From contig CM060704.1 of assembly GCA_030686995.1 (NCBI GenBank), forward strand, positions 109,622,542-109,686,541: 64,000 nucleotides of DNA. The letters run 5' to 3'. Positions 33,860-46,796 of this stretch are shown piece by piece; within the stretch, counting starts at the first letter, position 1, and each line of letters begins with the position of its first letter. This stretch comes from Artemisia argyi. Lineage: Eukaryota > Streptophyta > Magnoliopsida > Asterales > Asteraceae. The translations under genes were made by a program, and so were the position numbers. A model generated the notes under the pieces. The model did no database searches, had not been told where the DNA came from, and saw only the letters and a list, made by a program, of their open reading frames with translations.

Positions 33860-34811
33860 ATGACGCAAGCTACTGTTGGACAATCCATTGCCAGGAATGT
33901 AACTACCGCCCTCACCAAGAAGCTTACTCACGTGGAATTTATGGGGTGCAATCCTCCCTCCTTTAGCGGAAATATAGACACAAAGGAATTTCTCAATTGG
34001 TTCGAAGAATTAGAAACAATATTTCAATGTGGCGACTGCCGTAAGGAAGACAAAGTTAAGTTCGCCACTTGCACTTTTCAGGAGCATGCCCAGAAATGGT
34101 GGACTAAGTATGTCCAGGTAGTAGGAGTTGATGCTGCTTACTCACACTCTTGGGAGAAACTCAAAAGGATGACGAGTTTGAAGTTCTGTGTGAAAAGTGA
34201 ATTACAAGCAATCGAACAGGAAACACTAAACCTTACCATGGTAGGAGATGATGTTGTTAAGTATACTGCTTCTTTTTATGATTTCGCTCGACTAGGCTCT
34301 GCAATGGATGAACCAGAAAGAAAGAAACTTGAAAGGTACATCGGAGGACTTTCTCCTGAAATTCGTATGTTGGTCAACTCATGGGAACCTGATACCATGC
34401 CTACAGCTATCGGAATGGCGATCGAAGCAAAGAAACATATAGCCCGCACCAAGAAATCGGGAAACAATAGTGACAATAAAAGGAAGTGGAAAAACAACCG
34501 AGGTGAGAATGCCACACAAGTGACAAGGAGTTGCTAAACCTAATGCTGCAGGTCTAAAGGAAAAGAATGATTACCTTGGTATTTTACCTAAGTGTGAAGA
34601 GTGCCGACATCATCATAACCCAGGCCGTTGCACGGAACCATGTGGCAACTGTAAGAAGATCGGACACAAAGCCAAGTATTGCAAGGCTCCCACCCTCGCA
34701 ATGCATCAGAAACTCACGGTAATCTGCCATGAATGTGGAGTAGTGGGACACTCCAAGAGTGAATGTCCGGTGTTGAGAGACCGGAACTGGAGGAGGCAGT
34801 TCATGTTTTAA
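33860..34811 (+). pseudogene. gag: Gag of B2 first interior, frameshifted
   Basis: It matches B1 Gag to about residue 220. A small deletion at about 34520 (ACACAAG followed directly by TGACAAGG) then shifts the frame and ends it at 34537. The zinc-knuckle half continues in another frame to 34811. One knuckle residue region reads TEPCGNC instead of PEPCGNC. Confidence 0.8.
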
Positions 34812-37800
34812 AACCATAGTTGAGCCCTCTAGGGTTGTACTTTCTTTGGTACTTTCCATAAGTACGTCGGTGTAACCTAGTTATATGAAGCACTTTCCTA
34901 TCTAATGTAATGACTATCCTTGTTATCTCGGTGATAATCGTAACCTTCGTTTATTCCATTTCCCATTGCAATTGTGCAATTTTTAATCGTTTCGCAACAT
35001 TATACCATTGTCTTATTTAGGGAATAGGCCGATTTCGTACTTGATGGATTAGTAGATTATTACCATTCCATAGTATTTACCCATGTATCCAAGAAACCAT
35101 TCCACGAGTTTTATTTCAAACTATTTTACTACCTTATGGGGAAATTGTTTAACCGAATTTCTAAAATAAGCCGTTTTGTTACCGTACTATAAACTGATTT
35201 TTCCGATATTACGCCAAATATTTACTATCATTACGCGAAACAATTTTTATATTACTTTGAAAGGAAATATTTAGTATACCATTTTTAATAAGAATGCGTT
35301 GAACACCATCTAAAACTTTTGAGAAAAGTAATACTATCTTGACTAAATCAAGCATCGCATCATTAGTCCTCAACTATACATAGCCTGATCACCTATGTAT
35401 ACTTCAGGAAGGATTATGCCATGAAGGAAATAGTTACTTTTTAAAGTATTGCTAATAACAATCTTCGTTTAAAAGCGTTTTAAACAAGTAAACTCTTTTA
35501 TAAATGTCCTTTTTCGGACAAACACTTCCTGGATACTTATCCCACCTGTCACCTACTTAGCCATTAAGTTGGACTTTCCATTGACTTCTCTAGGAGAGAA
35601 TTCCCGTATCAAGTACTAGGAGGATTCCTCGATACAAGAAAAACAATAAAAGGATTACGGAACTATAATACCTGGACTAAGAAAATTTATAATCCAACAA
35701 CAATCCTACAGTACCACGAGACCATCCGATTCACCATCTCTGACCTAGTTGTCCAATTTATTATTCAAAGGTACTAGCTAGACTGAGCTATAGGATCGAA
35801 CACATTGTGAAGGTACGCTAAGCAACACCATAGGAATAAACCAAGCCTCCTAACCGATACTGTAGAGCGATTTGATTAAACATGGCCTTATCTAAACACA
35901 AACATCCCTGTAATAAGTTTCACCAAGGATAATTGATTTGAGTTATGTATATCGATATAGATTCCCTTAAGACATTGTGTTCTCAAGAAATTCTAGATAA
36001 CCTCATTTACATACCAAGAAAGGAATCAGACCCGAATATACATTTTGCCAACGTGATGACAAAATTTCAACGATAAACCATCTCAAGACTTAAGTTGGTT
36101 GAATACCTAGGCTTGTAGTTTTTCCAGATACCCACCAATAGGTAACATCCAATATCAGGAACCGAACGTTAGACATCTATGCATTTATGCGAACATTACC
36201 TATCCTACTATTTTATCCTTGTTAGTGTCTTCACTTTTAAGTAAAGTTGATTTAAAATTTGTGTTTATACAAATCACATATCTCGTGGTAAATAATTTTT
36301 GAATTACCTATTTTGAACAAATACGATCCTTTTTAATCAATATTTAGCTAAACCATTGTACAATGGGAAATATATAAACATCAAACTTTGGTTAACAGTC
36401 CTATTCACAACCTATTTGAAAACCGCGTCACATTTCCTAACTATTGAATTTTGAATCATCAAGAAAGATATTATTTAGTAAACCATTTGCTCCATTTTCT
36501 ACATTCGTTTATTCAGAAAAAGATTTCGACCAAAAACTCAAAAATCGCGAGATAAATTTTGAAAACCAATCACCATGCTACGTCGCTTATGCATTTAGGG
36601 CTTTGTGACTTGACAATAAGGAATATTGGAATATATGATGAAGGAAATTAGGAGGAACACCATAGAACGATTACAAACGTCAGTAATGGAGACCAAGCAC
36701 AGTAGGCAAAGGATGACACATGTCTTAGAAATCCATTAGACCAAAACACAAAGAATCAAACTTTGTTACCCCTATTCTATCTTCTTCGTATAACGCCGTG
36801 TTCGAAAGACGTAACGTTGTGGAATTAGTCACAAAATTTATTGTACCTATTTCAATTGTTCCTGATAAAGGTGATCGAATCACCTCAGACTTCTAGCTAT
36901 CATTTTAAGACTTCCTTCGGAACCCCATTTAGATGTAAACACCGCCTACTGTCCTCAGACCGATGGTCAGAACGAGAGAACGATTTAAACATAGGAAAGT
37001 TATACTCAGAGTATGAGTGATTGACTCTAGAAATGGTTGGACTAACCATTTACCATAAATCGGATTCTTTTACAACCATAGTTATCGTGCAAGCATAGAG
37101 ACTACATCAATTGAGGCACTTTATGGTCGAAGTACCAATTACCCATTTACAGACCGAAATCGGAAAGTTAAATTCACTGGTCTAGAACTAAATTATGGAA
37201 CAACAAAGGAAATTTCACAAGTCAAGAACCAGTTACAGGCAACGAGGAGTTGGTAGAGGTAGGTTGGTACATGACACACGTCATGCGGATTGGGTATCCC
37301 TGAACAGCAAACCAACTAGATTCACGCAAGAGAACGAACTAAGTTGAAAGCTTTGCCTTGGAGAGGTATGATACAATTTTGGTAAACACGAGAGATTGAA
37401 CCTTTGGTATACTGGACCAATTAAGATTCATTTTAGAATCGACCAGCTGACATATAAGAATTGAGTTCTGGCAGAGTTCAGCAACATATATTACCTATAT
37501 TACATTATAAACCTGAAGAAGCACTGATCATCTATTGACGAACCAAACTCGGAAAAAGCCAAACTCACTATTCCAATAGGCATTCATGAAATAACCAGAA
37601 ATTTCTTACAAGTCAAGAATCAATTACAAATTCTATAAGTTGTAAACCATTAAAACTTCAAATTGGTAGCCGGATCATGTTGAAAGTTCTGCCTAGGAAA
37701 GGCATGATATTATTCGGAAAAATTTGGAAAGTTAAAACTGATATACACTGGACCATGTAATATTTCAGATAGAGTAGGCCTAGTGGCCATCAGACTTGAG

Positions 37801-38070
37801 CCTTGTTAGAGAACAGCCGGATTACACAACTATGTTTCACCTATTCAAACCCCAGGAAATGACTTTCAGATTAGTCACTTATGATTCCATTGGAAGGAAT
37901 CCAACCCAATGACAAACCTAAACCTAGAAATCATGGACTGTTAGGTCGAACGATTGAAACAGAGTCGAATTCCTATAATGAAAGTTGGCTGGAATTCTCA
38001 ACTATTATCATCTTTTCACCAATACCACTCCAGAGACCAACACAAACTGAACTTCGAGACGAAGTTCCTG
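34812..38070 (+). pseudogene. Degenerate pol remnant, B2 first interior
   Basis: Collinear with 14154-17412: integrase core scrap near 36932-36990, EALYGR scrap near 37112-37132, duplicated integrase C-terminus scraps and a chromodomain scrap before the purine tract. No open frame. Confidence 0.7.
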
Positions 38071-38084
38071 TTAGAGGGGAAGAC

Positions 38085-41000
38085 TGTCACAACTCGTAAT
38101 TTCCGGTCATTTTCCAAACCTCGACAATTTACTATTCACAAGTTACTATTCATCATTTACTATTCATTGATCACTATTCATCATTTTCGAGGTCAATTTG
38201 ACATTCTGAGAAGCGTTCAGAAATTTTACTATTCACTTGACACTATTCATTTCCAGAAGAAATGTCACTATTCACGTGTATTACTCATGTCATCGTAAAT
38301 TTAGTTTACGAGTATTCAAATTCGCGTAACCGTATTGGTTCAGGTGCGAACTCATGCATTATCATTTGGGACATCTCATACGAACTAGAAATAGTCTGCA
38401 TATCATCTTTATGGCACTTGCATACTATTCCACTCGTAGGATAATTAAATTAGTACTTTTGGTATAATTAACTTTTACTTATAATTATTTCTATATAAAC
38501 GTTAACAAATGATCAATAATGTGACTAACACGTCCCACACTCCCGACTATGATCCCAATATATTTTTATATTCATTTTTATAATATAAAAATTATAACAT
38601 TAATTTACCCGGTGTTTTGGAAATTTATTTAATTTATATCGTACGCCTAATTCATTTACGACGGTTTTCGTAAAAACTAAACAATAATCATCCAAACACT
38701 CAATATTGATACCCAACATATTTTTACAATTTTTACAACTTTATTTTATCCCGGTTAACTCCGTTAAAATTTATTTTTAGTTAACTCGGTACCCGGTACA
38801 CCTTAAAACTACAAATAAATACACAAATCATCACCTAATACCACAAATTCTTACACAACCCATCATTTTTCTTCCTTCCTCCATCTTGCCGCCCCTCCCC
38901 TCCTTACCAATCAACTTACACACTTGAATTTCCTACTAACTCATTAAAACCTTGTCATAACTTGTCTAGAATAGAAAATATAAAAACATAAAACTACACT
39001 TTTTCATTCATTTCCAAAATCAAAACAAGTAAACTTTCTCTTTTCTCTCTTCTCTTGTGGTGTTTGGCCAAGGATCAAGGAGCAAGAAAACATCATCAAC
39101 TTTCCAAGAAAAATATATAAACAAGATCATCTAAGGTTCCTTTAAGGGTTTTGCAATACAAACTTAAGGATTTCCTAACTTTCCACCATCATAAACCCAT
39201 CTATCTTTCAAGTAAGTGTATGAAACCTATTTTTATAATTTTACCAAGCTTTTATAATACTCATATGATTTATATACAAGATCTACATGCATAAGTTACT
39301 TATACCATTTTATTTTATAAACTTTTAACTTTTGAGCCATAGAAATAGATTATAGGTAGATCCTTGTTAGATCCACTTGATTTTTGATGTTTAGGAACCC
39401 ATGACACCCTAAGAAGGTGTATGGTAGGATTAGACTAGTTTTGTGGTGATTGAAAGTGGTTTGGTTGAAGTTGGAACAAGTTAGAAACTAGGAAAATCTA
39501 TTTTTAACACTTTCAAAATGTTGCTGTCCCTTTTTGGCAAACGTGGAAAGATCAGGGGCAAGGGTGTAACTTTTGACCAAAGATTTAGAAAATACTCTCC
39601 GATACGAAACTATAGCCGAAAACGGGGATAAAAACGAGTTAATAACGAAGGAGATATGATTTTTGTAAATTTAACGACGAAAACTATTTTCTGAAAAACT
39701 GCATGCTGTTTGACAGTTTTCGACGGGCAAATATAGGCATTAAACGTAACCTAGAGGAGCCGAGTTATCAAAAATATATTAGTACTTACTAAAACGAATC
39801 CGTGGACATAAAGGACGAGTAAAATGAGCTTAAAACGACCAAGTTATACACGTTTTAATATCGTCAAAACTATATACATATATATAGTCACTACTAGAAA
39901 AATAATAACTTACGTACTAAATGGTATATTTTCTAGAAATATTACTAAGGACTATATTCTTAACAAATGAAATACGTATGACCCAAAAGAATATTTATAC
40001 GACATAACGACGTTATTTTAAGGTTTTCGATACGAGGAATATAACGCTATCATTTTTATACGAGATAATACGACAAGTTATATACTTCCCTATTTGGACT
40101 TATTTTTCCTAAGTATGGAAACTATTTTACTATGACAATAACGAGTATTTCCAAATTACGTGTGGTATAGGTATCATGTGCATGTGCATTCATTACATTA
40201 CGGCTTGATCTAAATTAGATCACGATTATCCATTTAGGTTGCGGCTAGTGTTCGCGCCTCATTGTCCCGACTACTTTACCATCGTTGTACCATCTTAGTA
40301 CTATCACTCCAGGTGAGTCTTCATAGCCCCGTTTTTAGTACTTATTTGATTTTAAATCCTACGGGGGAGAATACATTGCACAATTATTTTTTTTTGTACA
40401 TGCCCAAGTATTAAATTCCATACATTGCTTAAGTTGTTAGTACTATCACTTCAAGTCCCCTTTATTATCATGGACCGTTAATTATATTGCCAAGCGAGAG
40501 TGAGTGGATAGATCTATCGAGGGTGACTCCTCCATTCGTGTTTGGGTTGCTCCATAAGGAAAACGAATGCATTTCATGTCTGAATAATTTGAGTGCCTGA
40601 TAAACACTCCTTTGGGGCCAATTTTAGTACGTCGAGCTTCGGTGCCATGAGCTTAAGAGACAATGTAGCTTTTTGATATTTTAGTACTTTACTTTATACT
40701 TGTGGTTAATGTACATACGATTTAACTTATAAACCTATGATTATTCACCAACTTTATGTTGACCGTTTTTTTTTCGCAATGTATTTCTCAGGGTACTAAG
40801 GTAGTTCATGTGCATACATTTGGACCTTCATGGAGTCGCGGAGTCGACGCGTCTCACCTTATATTTTCTGCACTTATGAAACGTTTGATCTTGTGGAACT
40901 TATTTTAACTAAATTGGCAATAACTTTTGGGACCTAAGTTTTGTAAACTCTGAATGTTTTAAATGATCAAACGCTGTGTTTTCTAAACGACACTTTAGGT

Positions 41001-41088
41001 CGTTCAATGTAACTGTAACGATGGTGCTATGACAGTCACCCCCAGGTATTCCATTCCGCTGCCATTCAGGTATTTTGGGGGTGTGACA
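38085..41088 (+). repeat. Element B2 middle LTR
   Basis: 3004 bp. It carries diagnostic variants (ATTCATTGATCAC, TTTCCAGAAG) shared with the LTR starting at 62863 but not with other B LTRs here. Confidence 0.94.
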
Positions 41089-41091
41089 GAT

Positions 41092-41103
41092 TGGCATCAG
41101 AGC
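41092..41103 (+). other. Primer-binding site, B2 second interior
   Basis: TGGCATCAGAGC, directly after the middle LTR, confirming that this LTR starts another interior. Confidence 0.85.
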
Positions 41104-41289
41104 TAAGGTTATAGCGAACTAGGATGTATCATGGACCCTAGACTATAACCACATCATCATAGCATCTCATCATTTCATCATAGGTGCATATTCACTATAC
41201 ATGCTGTTTTACGCACACACTGTACGAGTTATTCATACCCATACTCATATATATATATGATGATTATATTGACCTGGTTCACAAGTGAC

Positions 41290-41559
41290 ATGTCTTCAGA
41301 TACCCACGCTGTTATCCTTTCGTCGGATTCCGACATTGAAGATGCCTTGTCATCTTCCACTACCATTATACCACCAGCTGTACTTACACCACCATTAGCA
41401 CTATTGAATTATCATAAGAGCAAGGTTCTCATGCAGCCTATACATAGAATGCCGTTTGGTAGAGTATTCAGACTTAATTTTAATGGACTTATTAGGATGC
41501 TTATTACAAGGGAGATAGCATGTTTTCTTTCCTTCACTAGTAGGACGCTTACTACTTAG
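41290..41559 (+). pseudogene. Decayed ORF1, B2 second interior
   Basis: Same MSSDTH start and decay as the other B copies. The downstream stretch deleted in the first interior is present here. Confidence 0.45.
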
Positions 41560-42265
41560 GTACTACTACCATCGTTGGTTACTTATTACACTATTGGTCG
41601 TCCCATAGTGCGTACTTCAGCTTTACCTCTTTGATGTCGCGAGATAGCGCGAAAGAGGGTGGTATTCCATTCACTATTATCACCATTATCTCCTAACTCA
41701 TCACTGGGATTTCATCGTCATCAATGTTATTCTCATCCTTTAGAATACCACCATTGTCAGTTTCCTTTTCCATTTTCACTTGCCATGAATTAGATAACGC
41801 CTTGTGGATAATACCAAGAATTACGGACTCAACAGGAACATCCGCAGATTCCTTAGAATTAGTTTGGAACCTACACTATCTAGGACTTGATCGATGCACA
41901 ACTACATATACCACTTCAGGACTATCTCGACCTTATGATGCCATAAACCTGATTTCACTTAGAGGGACTACAGGAAATCTTTAAACTAGACTTATATCTT
42001 TACTAGCTTTTACTATTATCCTAAACACGGGAAGTGTGACATAGTTAAAGAAACTTGTAGTATTTTGATTGTTGTACAAACGGAATCATCAAGTATTGAC
42101 TCTACTATAGGGGAATGGTTGTGCTATCTATGATATTGGTCCATATAAACCGAAACCTTCATGTATTATATTCATGTGTTATGAATAGGATGATCCTTAT
42201 TACCTATAGATTCTCATGGTCTCTTATGATTTGATGGAAGTAGATTTAAGCAAACCACTCCAAGC

Positions 42266-42922
42266 ATGACACAAGCTACTGTTGGACAATCCATTGCCAG
42301 GAATGTAACTACCGCCCTCACCAAGAAGCTTACTCACGTGGAATTTATGGGGTGCAATCCTCCCTCCTTTAGCGGAAATATAGACATAAAGGAATTTCTC
42401 AATTGGTTCGAAGAATTAGAAACAATATTTCAATGTGGCGACTGCCGTAAGGAAGACAAAGTTAAGTTCGCCACTTGCACTTTTCAGGAGCGTGCCCCGA
42501 AATGGTGGACTAAGTATGTCCAGGTAGTAGGAGTTGATGCTGCTTACTCACACTCTTGGGAGAAACTCAAAAGGATGATGAGTTTGAAGTTCTGTGTGAA
42601 AAGTGAATTACAAGCAATCGAACAGGAAACACTAAACCTTACCATGGTAGGAGATGATGTTGTTAAGTATACTGCTTCTTTTTATGATTTCGCTCGACTA
42701 GGCTCTGCAATGGATGAACCAGAAAGCAAGAAACTTGAAAGGTACATCGGAGGACTTTCTCCTGAAATTCGTATGTTGGTCAACTCATGGGAACCTGATA
42801 CCATGCCTACAGCTATCGGAATGGCGATCGAAGCAAAGAAACATATAGCCCGCACCAAGAAATCGGGAAACAATAGTGACAATAAAAGGAAGTGGAAAAA
42901 CAACCGAGGTGAGAATGCCACA
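42266..42922 (+). pseudogene. gag: 5' part of B2 second-interior gag, cut by element C
   Basis: Capsid region as in B1 Gag (FLNWFEELETIF, KWWTKYV), ending at GENAT where C inserted. Translation would run on into the C LTR and stop at 43084. It is rejoined by 52811-53116. Confidence 0.85.
42918..42922 (+). repeat. Target-site duplication of C, left copy (CCACA)
   Basis: CCACA before C is repeated at 52806-52810 after it. Confidence 0.93.
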
Positions 42923-43764
42923 TGTAACAACCCGCATTTTCGGGACATTTCTCCTATTCACTATTCATCATTTACTATTCATCGATTACTATTCACCGGT
43001 CACTATTCATCATTTTACTATTCATCATTTTCGGAGTCAGTTTGTGATTCCGAGAAGTGTTCAGAAATTTTACTATTCATGTGACACTATTCATTCCCGA
43101 AGGGAAATCACTATTCATGATCATCGTTCGTCATTTCGTAAACTGAGTTTACGAGTCTTCAAATTCGCGTAACCAGTTAGGTTTAGCTGCGAATTCATGC
43201 ATCATTCATTAATGACACTTCATATAGACTGAAATAGTCTACACATCATCATCACATTAGTTACTACACGGATATGCATTATTTCCATATACGTATGCTT
43301 AATTTGTAATTAACGATACCACTCAGTTTTTACTACTAACAATACTCCCGACTATGATCCTAACATATTTACATACTCATAATAATAATATAAAAATTAT
43401 ATTATTAATTTACCCGGTGTTTTAAAACCAATGGCTACATTTTTCGGTCAGAGCTTATAACTCCGTCGGTTTGCGTTATCTCAATACGATAATTATTTCA
43501 ACACCCGATTCTCATCAGGAATAATATTTTACAACTTTTACAACTTCGTCGTATTTTATTTCACCTCGGTAACATTTATTTTTAGTTAACTCGGTACCCG
43601 ATAACACCTAATACATAAAACCAACTAATACTTACACTTTGGGGACAAGCTCAATTAATGAGCCACCAACAAACCTCCCCTTTTTACTCCTTGTTTCCCT
43701 CCTTTTGCCACCCATATGTCCCCCCCTTGGACCAACTTTTTGACCACCATTAATGCTAGACCCA

Positions 43765-43772
43765 TATAAATA
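43765..43772 (+). promoter_or_regulatory. Probable TATA box of element C 5' LTR
   Basis: TATAAATA in the context CCCATATAAATACTCC, followed 25-35 bases later by an A/C-rich stretch suitable for transcription start. The identical box in the 3' LTR is at 49833-49840. Confidence 0.6.
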
Positions 43773-44002
43773 CTCCTTTCCACCACATTTCATCACATTA
43801 ACACTTCATTTTTACACCAACAAAATGCTCTCTTCTCTCCTTCCTTGTGTGTGTGATCGGCCAAGAAACAACCATAAGGAGAATCCATAAACTTTTCAAG
43901 ATCCAAGTGTTTATCAAGTCCCAATCAAGATCTAGTTGGGGTTTTGTGGTAAAAACCCAAGATTATTAATCAATTTCTCATCAAATCACCTCAAATCTTC
44001 AA

Positions 44003-45375
44003 GTAAGCTTCAAAAACACTTTTGATCTTTTCATACTTTCATTACTTTATATTTTTATGTATTTTCAAGAAATATTAGTAAAACATGCAAGTATGTAAGA
44101 TCCATACCACTTATTACTCATTTTGTTTTTATAAACATAGATCTATAAGTTTTATTAACAATCTCATGAGATCCACCAAGATTGGTGATGTTTAGGACCC
44201 CATGACACCCTAAGAAGGTGTATGGTAGGATTGGGTGTTTGTGAAGTTGATTTGAGATAGTTTGGTTAAGCTTTGAACAACCCTTGAACTAGAAAAGTTG
44301 ATTTTGACAAACTTTTAAAGCTGCTGTCCCTTTTTGTGAAACGTGGGAAAATCAGTGGGTTTTGGGTAACTTTGGACCTAAGGTTTAGAAAATACATTCC
44401 GAGATGAAACTATGGCCGAAAACGGGGATAAAATCCGAGTTACGACGAAAAAGATATGCTATTTTCAAGATTTACGACGAAAACTATATTTTCTGAAATA
44501 TTGAATCTGTCCCGATTTTTCTAGCTAGGAAAACTGAGATTAAATGATATCTTGACTAGCCGAGACCTTGAAAAACCTAAAGTATACTTGATTACCTTCG
44601 CGGGGATATAAAGAACATAGAAAACGGGCTTGTAACGAAAAAGATACAAGTGTTTGAAATCCGACGATATATATATATTTCCATCAGCTTTTGTACACTA
44701 ATAGAGTTTTGACGTAAACTGTCTTTGCGAGACACCACTTTCACGGCTGTTTTTCTTTATGATAGGATCAGTTTGAGTCCGAGCCGTAGTTTTATGAAAT
44801 CAAGATCTCCCAGCAAGCTTTTCAAATCAATTGGCCGTTTGATCATTGGACTCGTAACGAATAAACTACGACCTCATCTATATACCCGATAAACTATATA
44901 CTTTGACAGCTTTTGCTATAATGAAATTTTCTAAGTGTTGAACATAATATTTTCAAATAGCAACAATAAGAGTCGATTCTCTCATTGATCAAGACCCGTA
45001 TAGCCAAAAGTTAAATAACACGACTTCAAGATATTGTTACAAGGTTTTCAAAAGCGCTGAGCTTGACCATTAACACTTAACGTACAATATTTCGCGACTA
45101 GTTTTGCGAGGCCATTTTGGTCATATTTTCAAGTAATGAAAACGTTATTTTTGCGACGAAAACCTTATATTTACCGATAAAACACCAAACGAGGATTGTG
45201 GAGTACCTTTTCAACACAACTACATGAAAAGTGGTTATTAACTTAACGAGACGTCAAAAATATAATTTTGACGATAAACACTATTTTCAAAACTAACGAG
45301 TGGTATCGATAACATACGTACTTGCATGTGTAGCATCATTTCGTTTCTTACATTAGAAACTATCATTCATATTAG
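44003..45375 (+). other. Candidate LTR leader intron 1 (element C)
   Basis: Donor-like TTCAA|GTAAGC; acceptor-like ATATTAG|GTTG. Positions relative to the other landmarks match B. Confidence 0.35.
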
Positions 45376-45634
45376 GTTGCGATTAGAGATCGTGCCTCAT
45401 TTCAGTGTATCCACTTTTGTCATCATAGCTATCGCACCAGGTGAGTTCATACCCCCTACTTTTGCTTGTTTTTATAACTGTTTTGGGGGAGAATACATGC
45501 TCGTTTTTTTTTAACTAAACTCGATGCTTGTTTTATTGGAACGTGCAATACTTGATTGATTATTCAAATGCACCTATGTGTATATCGGTTGCATACTTGA
45601 TTATTTTCTCGCATACACAAGCGTTTTATAAACA

Positions 45635-45950
45635 TGCAACACACTTTATGAACTCTTGCTTTTATGCAACACCCTTTATGAACTCTTGCTTTTATGCAAC
45701 ACCCTTTATGAACTTTTGCTTTTATGCAACACACTCTATGAACTTTTGCTTTTATGCAACACACTTTATGAACTTTTGCTTTTATGCAACACACTTTATG
45801 AACTTTTGCTTTTATGCAACACACTTTATGAACTTTTGCTCTTATGCAACACACTTTATGAACTTTTGCTTTTATGCAACACACTTTATGAACTTTTGCT
45901 CTTATGCAACACACTTTGTGAACTATTGCTTTTATGCAAACACTTTTATG
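45635..45950 (+). repeat. 30-bp tandem repeat array in C 5' LTR
   Basis: About ten units of 30 bp with core ATGCAACACACTTTATGAAC, a few single-base variants and a broken last unit. Because 30 is divisible by three, several frames on both strands stay open across it. This explains the repetitive ORFs, which are not genes. Confidence 0.95.
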
Positions 45951-46068
45951 GACCACACTGAAACTTATGCTTTATTTACACTATTACGCGGATTAGCCTA
46001 AGCCCTTGAATCCCACTATGCCCAAACTCATGAACCGTCAATTCCTGCTGGGAAGCGCGAATGTTATA

Positions 46069-46168
46069 AATAGATCTATTGGTGGTGACTCCCCCATTCG
46101 GTTTGACCGGATAGGCAAACGCGAGCGTATAACATGTCGAATTACAAGTGTAACGGGATAAACACTTG
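46069..46168 (+). other. Palindrome plus three-hairpin RNA block (element C)
   Basis: Palindrome AATAGATCTATT lies at 46069-46080. Hairpin 1 is GGTGG/CCCCC, with one mismatch (46081-46095). Hairpin 2 is built on GTTTG/CAAAC (46101-46105 with 46116-46120) and an outer CATTCG/CGAGCG. Hairpin 3 is CAAGTGT/ACACTTG (46145-46151 with 46162-46168), perfect. The 3' LTR copy is 6068 bases downstream. Confidence 0.65.
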
Positions 46169-46740
46169 CCGGGCCTTTATATTTAACATGCTTCTTGAGC
46201 ATGCACACTGTCGTAGCTTCGGTTGCATGAACTTAGCGCTAGCGTAATAGACTATTTTTCTATGTGATATTATATTTGTTGTAATGATCACACACTCTAT
46301 TCATGGTCCACAATCCTGATTTTACTGTAAGGTAAACTTTACTTTTATGACATTGTGAGTTACACAATGGTCACAAAACTCTCTATTGTACTCACAACAC
46401 TATTGTTTTAATACAAACTTATGAACTCACCAACCTCGTGTTGACACTCTTTAGCATGTATTTTCAGGTTTTAAGCAATGGCACGCTACTGGAGGTTTTG
46501 GCAGGGCATGGCATGGTCATAGAAGACTCTGATATTCACTTGGGGACCATTTTAAACTATTTTACGGGCCTACTTCCGCACTATATTTTAACGATGTAAA
46601 TTCAATACTTTTGGTCGAATGATTTTATTCTAAATGATTGAAGTGAAAACCAGTTTTGAACTTGTGTTGTAATACCAATTGAGTTACACCCCAGCTACAT
46701 GTACGCTTCCGCTGGACCCGATTCAGGGGGTGTGACAGAT

Positions 46741-46752
46741 TGGTATCAGAGC
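46741..46752 (+). other. Primer-binding site, element C
   Basis: TGGTATCAGAGC, the canonical plant initiator tRNA-Met site, unlike the variant in A and B. Confidence 0.9.
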
Positions 46753-46756
46753 TTTG

Positions 46757-46796
46757 GCTATAGCGAACTAAGTGTTTTTAAAACCTAGACTATAGC
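46757..46796 (+). other. Conserved hairpin 3' of the PBS (element C)
   Basis: Outer stem GCTATAG (46757-46763) pairs with CTATAGC (46790-46796). CGAA lies opposite A as in B, then CTA pairs with TAG. One outer pair is changed on both sides relative to A and B. Confidence 0.6.

Larger units (their letters stand above)
45441..46467 (+). other. Candidate LTR leader intron 2 (element C)
   Basis: Donor-like CACCAG|GTGAGT; acceptor-like GTATTTTCAG|G. It is longer than in A and B, mainly because it contains the 30-bp tandem array. Confidence 0.45.
42923..46737 (+). repeat. Element C 5' LTR
   Basis: 3815 bp. In order it has the ACTATTCA cluster (eight exact copies within the first 200 bp), the TCGTAAA/TTTACGA inverted repeat, a TATA box, two candidate introns, a 30-bp tandem array and the structured block. 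Confidence 0.95.

Noticed and set aside
45635..45950. CRISPR-like regular repeats
   Set aside because: The units are directly adjacent without spacers, in a eukaryotic LTR; it is a simple tandem repeat.
45528..46001. Repetitive ORFs on both strands over the 30-bp array (and at 51596-52069)
   Set aside because: The unit length is a multiple of three and lacks stops, so several frames stay open by chance. No signal, domain or conservation beyond the repeat is seen.
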